Below are positions 7,722 through 15,241 of a stretch of DNA of 64,000 bases, piece after piece. The DNA is taken from NCBI RefSeq assembly GCF_007859205.1, contig NZ_VOHP01000001.1:186001-250000 (forward strand), read 5' to 3'. The notes below the pieces were generated by a model, which saw only the letters and a program-made list of their open reading frames with translations, searched no databases and was not told where the DNA came from. The stretch's first letter is position 1, and the number at the start of each line of letters is the position of its first letter. This DNA comes from Streptococcus sp. sy004 (GTDB lineage: Bacteria > Bacillota > Bacilli > Lactobacillales > Streptococcaceae). The position numbers and the translations under genes are program-made.

Positions 7722-7755
7722 GAAAGCGTATTAAGATTTATAAGAGGTGATTGTG

Positions 7756-10068
7756 ATGGATAAAAAGCGAATGATTCCCTTGTTGTCAACGTTAGTTCTT
7801 TCCGCTGCCTTGGTTGCTAATAAAACCTACGCAGAAGAAGTGGCTCCTGTGATGCCAGAAGAACCAGTAGCCAGTGCGGCAACGGAACAAGTGGTAGCAG
7901 AAGAAAGTCAAGTAACAGAGAGTTCAAACCAAACATCTGAAATTGAAACAGAAATGACAAGTTCAGATTCTGAAGAAAGTTCTCAAGAAGTAGCTGATAC
8001 GACAGAGCCTGTGTCAGAATCTCCTGAGATGATGACAACTAGTCTGGATGAAACGGCTCAAGAAGAAATGATGGCAACAACAACCACGTCAGAACCAACA
8101 CAAGATGTGACCATTCTTCATACCAATGATATGCATGGTAACATGGAAGAAGGTCGTGGTGTGCTTGGTATGGCTAAGCTAGCAGCCGTGGTTGAAGAGT
8201 ACCGTGAACAAGGGCCAACTCTACTTTTAGATGGTGGTGATGCCCTACAAGGAATGCCAATCACAAATAGCACGCAAGGTGAAGAAATGGCTGCTCTGAT
8301 GAATCAGATTGGCTATGATGCGATGACTGTCGGAAACCATGAGTTTGATTTTGGTTTAGATCAGTTGAAACGTTTCAAAGAACTATTGACCTTCCCAATC
8401 ATTAGTGCCAATATCTATGTAGATGGTGTTCGTCTGATGCAACCTTATACCATTGTCGATAAGGACGAAACCGTTGCTGGTGATGAATTTGTCGTGATCG
8501 GTCTAACCACACCAGAAGCAACGACTAAGACGCACCCACGTAATATTCCAGGTGTCACATTCACAGAACCGATTGCCGAAGTAGAAAAAGTCATTGCGGA
8601 AGTAGAGGCTCGTGCTCAGGCTGAGGGTAAAGAATATAAAAATTATGTTGTTCTTTCACACTTGGGAATTGATCAAACAACCCTAGAACAATGGCAAGGC
8701 GGTAAGTTGGCAGAAGCCTTCTCACAAAGTAAATTGCTAGAAGGCAAGCGTTTAATTGTTGTTGATGGGCATTCTCATACATTGGCAACGGCTAATTATG
8801 GTGACAATGTTGTCTATGGACAAACAGGAAATTACCTCAATAATATTGGGAAAATCACGATTTCACCAGATAAGATGACAGCAACGTCTTTGTCTTATAA
8901 TGATTTGAAAGACACAGTGCCTCATGTCGCCGTGGCAGACAAAGTGGCACAAGTCAAAGCTGATTTTGAAAAACTAAATTCAGAAGTTATTGTCGCGAAT
9001 AACCCAGTTGAGCTAGATGCTGATCGTATGAATGTTCGTGTTCGTGAAACCAACATCGGTAACTTGATTACAGATGCCATGCTCGAATATGGTCAAACAG
9101 GTTTTAGCAATAAAACTAACCTAGCCGTTATGAATGGTGGTGGTATTCGTAAGACCTTGGAAAAAGATAAGCCAATTACCAAGGGTGGGGTCATCGCAGT
9201 TCTACCATTTGGTAACTTCATTTCTCAAATTGAAATGACAGGTCAAGAAATTGAAGCTATGTTTATCAAGTCATTGGGTTCTGTTTTACAAACCAATGCT
9301 GAGACCAAAGAACCTGTCCTAGATGAAAATGGTCAACCACTCTTGGAGCCAAATGGTGGCTTCCTACATGTTTCTGGTGCTTTGGTTTATTATGATACCA
9401 CTCAAGAGGCAGTGAAACGCATTCTTGCTATTTCGATCTATAATCCTGAAACAGATGAGTATGAGCCGTTAGAAATGACGAAGCGTTATTACCTAGCGAC
9501 TAATGATTTCTTGGCTGCCGGTGGTGATGGCTATACCATGTTGGGTGGTTCTCGTGAAGAAGGGCCATCTCTAGATACTGTTTTTGCAGACTATCTTTCA
9601 ACCTATGCAGATGTCATCGACTGGTCAGCTTATGAAGCCATCAATCCAAACGAACGATTGGTGTCAATTTCAACGGATGATTTTATGGCATTGTTAGAAG
9701 AAGCTGAAGAGGTAGAAACAGTCGAAGTAGAAACTAACAAAGCTCAAGCACCAGTATCAGAACAAGTGCCAGACGTTAAAGTTGAACAAGAAAAAGCAAT
9801 TACTTCTGCTCCAGTAGTAACAGAACAACCAACAAGTTTAAGTCAAATGACAACAAGCTCAACAAGTCCTGTTGCCAATTCATCAATGACTCCAAAATCA
9901 ATGGTTGTCACAAAAGTAGCTAGCCCAGTTGCTAAACCATCACAGGAACATAAAACAGATAAGATGCTGCCGATGACAGCAAGTCCAAGCTCTTTGATTA
10001 GTGTGGTTACGGGCTTTGGTCTAATGCTCTTTGGTCTATTAGGAGTACGCACAAAAAAAGAAGATTAA
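7756..10068 (+). CDS. Cell-wall-anchored 5'-nucleotidase
   Basis: A 770-residue surface enzyme. Residues 1-27 form a signal peptide ending at TYAEE. A Ser/Thr/Glu-rich stalk follows to about 115. The metallophosphatase domain opens with TILHTNDMHGNMEEG and includes GNHEFDFG and DGHSHT. The 5'-nucleotidase C-terminal domain has MNGGGIRKTL, and a Thr/Ser/Val-rich wall-spanning region runs from about 640 to 735. The tail is LPMTAS (about 738-743), a hydrophobic segment and RTKKED. Streptococcal homologues (S5nA, Ssads, NudP) make adenosine or deoxyadenosine outside the cell and help evade phagocytes. The sorting motif ends in alanine instead of LPxTG. The start is ATG 7756 after AGAGGTG. Confidence 0.92.
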   Translation: MDKKRMIPLLSTLVLSAALVANKTYAEEVAPVMPEEPVASAATEQVVAEESQVTESSNQTSEIETEMTSSDSEESSQEVADTTEPVSESPEMMTTSLDETAQEEMMATTTTSEPTQDVTILHTNDMHGNMEEGRGVLGMAKLAAVVEEYREQGPTLLLDGGDALQGMPITNSTQGEEMAALMNQIGYDAMTVGNHEFDFGLDQLKRFKELLTFPIISANIYVDGVRLMQPYTIVDKDETVAGDEFVVIGLTTPEATTKTHPRNIPGVTFTEPIAEVEKVIAEVEARAQAEGKEYKNYVVLSHLGIDQTTLEQWQGGKLAEAFSQSKLLEGKRLIVVDGHSHTLATANYGDNVVYGQTGNYLNNIGKITISPDKMTATSLSYNDLKDTVPHVAVADKVAQVKADFEKLNSEVIVANNPVELDADRMNVRVRETNIGNLITDAMLEYGQTGFSNKTNLAVMNGGGIRKTLEKDKPITKGGVIAVLPFGNFISQIEMTGQEIEAMFIKSLGSVLQTNAETKEPVLDENGQPLLEPNGGFLHVSGALVYYDTTQEAVKRILAISIYNPETDEYEPLEMTKRYYLATNDFLAAGGDGYTMLGGSREEGPSLDTVFADYLSTYADVIDWSAYEAINPNERLVSISTDDFMALLEEAEEVETVEVETNKAQAPVSEQVPDVKVEQEKAITSAPVVTEQPTSLSQMTTSSTSPVANSSMTPKSMVVTKVASPVAKPSQEHKTDKMLPMTASPSSLISVVTGFGLMLFGLLGVRTKKED

Positions 10069-10073
10069 CTTTA

Positions 10074-10102
10074 AAAAACTAGACGGTATCGTCTAGTTTT
10101 TT
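10074..10102 (+). terminator. Terminator after 5'-nucleotidase gene
   Basis: AAAAACTAGAC pairs with GTCTAGTTTTT around a six-base loop and is followed by a T tract. Confidence 0.85.
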
Positions 10103-10108
10103 TAGTTG

Positions 10109-10136
10109 CAAAAAAAACCACTAGCAATACTAGTGA
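10109..10136 (-). terminator. Terminator after plsY
   Basis: On the minus strand CACTAG-TATTG-CTAGTG is followed by GTTTTTTT, just past the plsY stop codon. Confidence 0.75.
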
Positions 10137-10141
10137 TCTGT

Positions 10142-10783
10142 TTATGATTTTGGTTTTTGTTTGGTTAGGTTTAAGCCAAAAGGAACAAGGTTTTCTTGTT
10201 TTGTTGCAATGCGTTTCATATTATCCTTGTGACGAAGTAGAATGACAACAGACATTAAAATAATCACTAAGGAAAAAATTAAATCATAACTTGATAAAAT
10301 GGCACCAAAGATGGGAAAAATTAGTATACCAAGTATGCCAGCGATAGCAACAGTGATACTGGCATAAGAAATCATACTGGTTAGATAAAGAGTGGATAGA
10401 AAAACAAGCAAAAGATAAAGGAAAAATTGAGGGGCAAACCCTAAGATAACGCCTGCACTAGTAGCGACAGCCTTTCCCCCCTTGAATTGAGCAAAGATAG
10501 GAAAAGTGTGGCCTAACACAGCAAAAAAGCCAATGATAATAGGAGATAACCAACTTCCCCCCAACCAGACAGGAATCAGTGTTGCCAAGGTTCCTTTTAG
10601 GAGATCAACAAGAAGGGTCACCGTCCCAGCTTTTTTACCTAAAATCCGAAAGGTATTGGTTGTTCCAGTGTTACCACTGCCAAACTCACGCAAGTTTTTG
10701 CCATAAATTTTCTGACCAATCCAAAGTCCTGTTGGAATGGAGCCAAGTAAATAGGCAATTAAAAGATAAATCAAGGTATTCAT
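10142..10783 (-). CDS. plsY: Glycerol-3-phosphate acyltransferase PlsY
   Basis: A 213-residue membrane enzyme that acylates glycerol 3-phosphate from acyl-phosphate in the first step of phospholipid synthesis. Conserved PlsY motifs are visible: [10 protein letters not shown] (about 15-24), [12 protein letters not shown] (about 36-47) and [13 protein letters not shown] (about 103-115). Several hydrophobic segments fit the family's seven-helix fold. It is transcribed divergently from parE, the standard streptococcal arrangement. The C-terminal tail is Lys/Gln-rich and slightly longer than in some relatives. Confidence 0.96.
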   Translation of the reverse strand: MNTLIYLLIAYLLGSIPTGLWIGQKIYGKNLREFGSGNTGTTNTFRILGKKAGTVTLLVDLLKGTLATLIPVWLGGSWLSPIIIGFFAVLGHTFPIFAQFKGGKAVATSAGVILGFAPQFFLYLLLVFLSTLYLTSMISYASITVAIAGILGILIFPIFGAILSSYDLIFSLVIILMSVVILLRHKDNMKRIATKQENLVPFGLNLTKQKPKS

Positions 10784-10884
10784 AGGTTTATTATACCATA
10801 GTACTCCTAAAAACTGTAAAATTCCTTTGCAAAAATAGCTAAAAACCTGTAAGATAAGAAAGTATGAAAAAAGTGGAGGTCAGC

Positions 10885-12828
10885 ATGGCTAAGCAAAGCA
10901 TAACAATGACAACGTATAATGATGAGGCGATTCAAGTCCTAGAAGGCTTGGACGCTGTTCGTAAGCGTCCAGGAATGTATATCGGCTCAACAGACGGAGC
11001 AGGTTTGCATCACTTGGTTTGGGAGATTGTCGATAACGCTGTCGATGAGGCCTTATCAGGTTTTGGTCAAGAAATTACAGTCACACTCCATGCAGATGGT
11101 TCGCTGAGTGTAGCAGACCAAGGGCGAGGCATGCCAGTTGGTCTTCATGCTCGTGGTATTCCCACGGTCGAAGTCATCTTTACAGTGCTTCATGCAGGTG
11201 GTAAGTTCGGTCAAGGCGGTTATAAGACTTCAGGAGGTCTGCATGGTGTAGGGTCATCTGTAGTGAATGCCTTGTCTTCTTGGCTAGAAGTTGAAATCAG
11301 CCGTGACGGAGCGATTTATCGCCAACGTTTTGAACACGGTGGCAAACCCGTGACAACCTTGGAAAAAATCGGTACATGTGCCAAGTCTAAGACAGGAACG
11401 ACTGTACGTTTTCTACCAGATGCGAGTATCTTTTCCACAATAACCTTTAAGTTCAATACTATTGCCGAGCGTTTGAAAGAATCTGCCTTTCTCCTAAAAA
11501 ATGTCACCATGATTCTGACAGATGAAACAACTGGTCAGACAGAACGTTTCCACTATGAAAAAGGCGTTGAAGATTTCGTGACCTATCTCAATGAAGATAA
11601 GGAAACCATGACCCCTGTCATTTCGATTGAGGGGGAGCAGTCGGAGTTTCAAGTGGCTTTGGCGCTTCAATACAATGATGGTTTTTCTGATAATATCCTA
11701 TCTTTTGTTAATAATGTCCGCACCAAAGACGGTGGTACTCATGAGACAGGCTTTAAGACAGCCATTACCAAGGTCATGAACGACTATGCTAGAAAAACAG
11801 GTCTGCTGAAAGAAAAAGATAAGAATTTAGAAGGGTCTGATTATCGTGAGGGTCTATCTGCTGTCCTGTCTATCTTAGTGCCAGAAGAACACTTGCAATT
11901 TGAAGGGCAAACTAAAGATAAGCTGGGTAGTCCCTTGGCTCGTCCTGTGGTTGAAGGTATCGTGACAGATAAGTTGACTTTCTTTCTTATGGAAAATGGC
12001 GAGCTAGCTGCTAACTTGATTCGCAAGGCGATTAAGGCACGCGATGCTCGTGAAGCGGCTCGTAAGGCGCGTGATGATAGCCGTAATGGCAAGAAAAACA
12101 AGAAAGACAAGGGGCTATTGTCAGGAAAGCTAACCCCAGCCCAATCTAAAAATCCCCAAAAGAATGAACTTTATCTGGTCGAGGGAGATTCAGCCGGTGG
12201 TTCAGCCAAGCAAGGACGTGATCGGAAGTTTCAAGCCATTCTCCCCTTGCGTGGTAAGGTGCTTAACACTGAAAAAGCCAAGATGGCTGACATTCTCAAA
12301 AATGAAGAAATCAACACCATGATTTACACCATTGGTGCCGGTGTCGGAGCAGATTTTTCTCTGGTTGATTGTAACTATGACAAGGTCATCATCATGACGG
12401 ATGCGGATACAGACGGTGCTCACATCCAGACCCTTCTTCTGACCTTTTTTTATCGCTACATGCGTCCCTTGGTCGAAGCAGGGCGTGTCTATATCGCTCT
12501 TCCTCCACTTTATAAGATGAGTAAAGGTAAAGGAAAGACCCAACAAATCGCCTACGCTTGGACCGATGGTGAGTTGGCAGAGTTGCGTCAAGCCTTTGGC
12601 AAGGGTGCCATTCTCCAACGCTATAAAGGACTGGGCGAGATGAATGCAGATCAGCTTTGGGAAACCACCATGAACCCAGAAACCAGAACCCTAATCCGAG
12701 TGACCATTGAAGACTTAGCTCGTGCTGAACGCCGAGTATCTGTCCTTATGGGCGACAAACCAGCCCCCCGCCGTCAATGGATTGAAGACAATGTCAAGTT
12801 CACCTTGGAAGAAGCGACGGTGTTTTAG
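10885..12828 (+). CDS. parE: DNA topoisomerase IV subunit B
   Basis: The 647-residue ATPase subunit of topoisomerase IV, which decatenates daughter chromosomes with ParC. The GHKL ATPase N terminus has WEIVDNAVDEA and KTSGGLHGVGSSVV, and the TOPRIM domain has EGDSAGGSAKQGRDR and MTDADTDGAHI. Start ATG 10885 follows GTGGAGG by four bases (MAKQSITM); an in-frame ATG at 10864 has no ribosome site. No terminator follows the stop, so transcription probably continues into the two unknown genes and parC. Base composition is typical of the host (33 G+C of 60 at 12001-12060). Confidence 0.97.
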   Translation: MAKQSITMTTYNDEAIQVLEGLDAVRKRPGMYIGSTDGAGLHHLVWEIVDNAVDEALSGFGQEITVTLHADGSLSVADQGRGMPVGLHARGIPTVEVIFTVLHAGGKFGQGGYKTSGGLHGVGSSVVNALSSWLEVEISRDGAIYRQRFEHGGKPVTTLEKIGTCAKSKTGTTVRFLPDASIFSTITFKFNTIAERLKESAFLLKNVTMILTDETTGQTERFHYEKGVEDFVTYLNEDKETMTPVISIEGEQSEFQVALALQYNDGFSDNILSFVNNVRTKDGGTHETGFKTAITKVMNDYARKTGLLKEKDKNLEGSDYREGLSAVLSILVPEEHLQFEGQTKDKLGSPLARPVVEGIVTDKLTFFLMENGELAANLIRKAIKARDAREAARKARDDSRNGKKNKKDKGLLSGKLTPAQSKNPQKNELYLVEGDSAGGSAKQGRDRKFQAILPLRGKVLNTEKAKMADILKNEEINTMIYTIGAGVGADFSLVDCNYDKVIIMTDADTDGAHIQTLLLTFFYRYMRPLVEAGRVYIALPPLYKMSKGKGKTQQIAYAWTDGELAELRQAFGKGAILQRYKGLGEMNADQLWETTMNPETRTLIRVTIEDLARAERRVSVLMGDKPAPRRQWIEDNVKFTLEEATVF

Positions 12829-12866
12829 TATTGTTTTAAATTTTATATGAAAGAGAAGATAATTGT

Positions 12867-14048
12867 ATGATTGGGTCGGATTTAACATCATATATTTTTG
12901 GAAAAGTAGCTGATAGCTTATTGATAGTTTTGATAAAGAAAATAGGTTTACAAGAGAACCAAAATGAAGATAATCTTATAAAGAGTATTGAAGACTTTAA
13001 AAATTATTTAAAGAGTCGTCATAAAGAAAATCCAAATTTTGAAATGATAGAAAATTTTTGGAAGAAATATAAAGTTGTAGAAGAAATTATAAAAATAAGA
13101 TATGATCTGAATAGTCAATACCAAACTTATAAGCAGTATAAAAAGTATCTGGAAGATGAGATTATTAGGAATGATAACATCGATAGTGATTTTTGTTTAG
13201 AATTACTTGATGAATTAAATAATGATATTAAATTAAGTGTTCGAAATATTTCGAATTTACCGCAGGCGGATCTTTCTGTTTATAAGTCATTGCAAGAAGC
13301 AATGATGGACGAAATAAGTGAAACGAGCAAAAACATCAATACTTTGCTACAAGAGTTAAATCAATTAGCTATTTTTCTAAAACAAGAGGGATTTAAAGAG
13401 GAAGAAGTTATACCTGCTATTACTAAGTATCAGATGAAAAATTTAAAAATTATTTCACCTTCTTCATCAAGCCTTACGTTTACCATTAATAATTCTTATC
13501 GTAACAATTATCATTTATTCCCTAGTATTGAATTTGAGGGAGACTTTGGTTATGATCCAACACTGTATCTTATTTACTCAAAAGATGATACTCCTCTGAG
13601 GTTTTCTAGTTCTGAAAGTTTAATTCAATCAGACAATATACAGATATTGAAGCTTAATAAAGAGTTGAACGTTGATAGTAAATATATTTATCGAATTTCA
13701 GAACAAATCAGTTATTTTTCTAATAAAAAGTCGGAGTACGATATAAGGCCATTTATTATAGTTGTTTTAGGAGAAGAGGCCATGGGAATTGCTACTTTAA
13801 TTGTTATTAACAAGTCATTCAAAATACCAGATTCTAACATTATTAGAATTCCATATATGGGAACTAATTATTTTATCCCTCAAGTTCGTAAATTTAATTG
13901 GCCTAAGAAAAAAGATTTATTACGTAGTGTAAGAGAACCGCAGACAGGTAAAGTATTTTTATTAGAGAAAGAAATCGTGGATGATATTTTAGCCATAATA
14001 TCATATTTTAAGGAAGATCTAAAAAAAGAAATTAAGGATGCTTTATAA
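12867..14048 (+). CDS. Unknown protein A of the parE-parC cassette
   Basis: A 393-residue protein that I do not recognise. Residues 5-28 form a short hydrophobic or amphipathic segment (YIFGKVADSLLIVLIKKIGL). Residues 30-195 are charged and predicted helical, coiled-coil-like. Residues 200-345 look beta-rich, with TFTINNS, DPTLYLIYSKDD and RPFIIVVLGEEAMG, and the tail (360-393) is helical. There is no P-loop, nuclease or protease motif and no signal peptide. G+C is far below the flanking genes (13 of 60 bases at 13081-13140), and AT-ending codons and ATA are common. The ribosome site is weak (AGAGAAG) and the gene starts 38 bases after parE. It is followed 33 bases later by membrane protein B with a strong GGAGGG site, so the two are probably a unit. 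Function is unknown; a phage-defence or stress role is only a guess from composition and location. Confidence 0.8.
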   Translation: MIGSDLTSYIFGKVADSLLIVLIKKIGLQENQNEDNLIKSIEDFKNYLKSRHKENPNFEMIENFWKKYKVVEEIIKIRYDLNSQYQTYKQYKKYLEDEIIRNDNIDSDFCLELLDELNNDIKLSVRNISNLPQADLSVYKSLQEAMMDEISETSKNINTLLQELNQLAIFLKQEGFKEEEVIPAITKYQMKNLKIISPSSSSLTFTINNSYRNNYHLFPSIEFEGDFGYDPTLYLIYSKDDTPLRFSSSESLIQSDNIQILKLNKELNVDSKYIYRISEQISYFSNKKSEYDIRPFIIVVLGEEAMGIATLIVINKSFKIPDSNIIRIPYMGTNYFIPQVRKFNWPKKKDLLRSVREPQTGKVFLLEKEIVDDILAIISYFKEDLKKEIKDAL

Positions 14049-14081
14049 TGTTTTTAAATATATATGGAGGGATAAATATAT

Positions 14082-15227
14082 ATGTTTAATGCAACAATAA
14101 TATTTTTTATTTTATTAATAGTATATATAACCTTAAGGATAGGAAAATATAAGTTAAAAAAAATGGGAAATTCTCCAATTAATACTCTCATTGATAGAAT
14201 TTATAATGAGTGGTATAACGAATATTATTGGTTGAATGATAAACAACTAGATGCTGAACAAATCAAAAATATTATTCAAAAATTAGGACAAAAATTATTA
14301 GAAAAAAAGATTACAAGATCTGATTTAGAAAAATATTTTGAAATATTAGAGCAAAGTAAAAAATCTAAAGATAAATATTTTAATATATTTATTTCTATTC
14401 TAAATGTTTCAATATTTACAACAATGTTGTCAAATATATTAAAATGGTTTTATGAAGGAATAAAAAAGAATAATGAAATCATACAAATTTATACGAAATT
14501 AGTAGGAATAATAGTTGTTGCTATAGTGATAATAGCTATTGTATGTTTCTATATAGAGATTATGAGTTTTTTTAATAAAAGATCACAGAAAGTAGCTCAA
14601 AAATATTGGGTTATAGAAATGTTAATATTAAATTTTTCTATGTATTCGTATACAAAGCATGATGTTGAGGTTCCCTCAATTCCTAAGTCAAAAATAGATA
14701 ATTATTTTAATAGCAATCTTCACATGATAGTATTTGTATTAGATATCATTGATAAGCTATTATCTAAATTTGGAAAAATTTCTCAATGTATAAAAAAATT
14801 CATAAAAAAGATAGGGGATTTTATAATAAAAATTTCTTTTGAACGTATAATTTTTATGCTATTTATTTTATGTATTTGTAAGTTTCCAGAGTGGAAAATA
14901 CTCATTATGCCTACGTTTGGTTTACTCAATTTAACTTTATATTTAAGTACATTCTTAAACTTATCTAAAAAAATAAAAATAGATAATAAATTTATAATAA
15001 AGTATACCTGTAGTAATTTTTTCTATGATGTTATAATTTTCTTAACGATAATAATAGTGTATGCTTACATATCTAATGCAATTAGAATCCTGTTTCCGTA
15101 TTGCATAATATTAATTATTTGTGAATTTTTGTTATTTAAATACTGGGAACAATACATGAAAACAGACATGTCTAAGTATTTAAAAAATGAAATAAAAAGA
15201 ATTTGTGAAGAAACAGATAATAATTAG
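14082..15227 (+). CDS. Unknown multi-pass membrane protein B of the parE-parC cassette
   Basis: A 381-residue protein that I do not recognise. Hydrophobic segments are at about 4-20, 102-122, 138-161, 253-268, 273-293, 314-332 and 336-352. A charged helical stretch (25-100) lies after the first segment and another loop spans about 165-250. The tail (355-381) is charged. No transporter, channel or enzymatic signature is visible. Composition is extreme: 8 of 60 bases are G+C at 14101-14160 and 13 of 60 at 14221-14280. GGAGGG ten bases before the ATG is a strong ribosome site. The stop is 14 bases before the parC ATG, and parC's own AGAGGGG site lies in that gap. Paired with protein A, it could anchor or respond to a soluble partner; that is inference. 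Confidence 0.8.
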   Translation: MFNATIIFFILLIVYITLRIGKYKLKKMGNSPINTLIDRIYNEWYNEYYWLNDKQLDAEQIKNIIQKLGQKLLEKKITRSDLEKYFEILEQSKKSKDKYFNIFISILNVSIFTTMLSNILKWFYEGIKKNNEIIQIYTKLVGIIVVAIVIIAIVCFYIEIMSFFNKRSQKVAQKYWVIEMLILNFSMYSYTKHDVEVPSIPKSKIDNYFNSNLHMIVFVLDIIDKLLSKFGKISQCIKKFIKKIGDFIIKISFERIIFMLFILCICKFPEWKILIMPTFGLLNLTLYLSTFLNLSKKIKIDNKFIIKYTCSNFFYDVIIFLTIIIVYAYISNAIRILFPYCIILIICEFLLFKYWEQYMKTDMSKYLKNEIKRICEETDNN

Positions 15228-15241
15228 AAATAGAGGGGTTC

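Noticed and set aside
12829-15241. Possible target-site duplication flanking the parE-parC cassette
   Set aside because: Only AGATAAT-like matches (about 12857 and 15215) are shared, which is expected by chance in AT-rich DNA.
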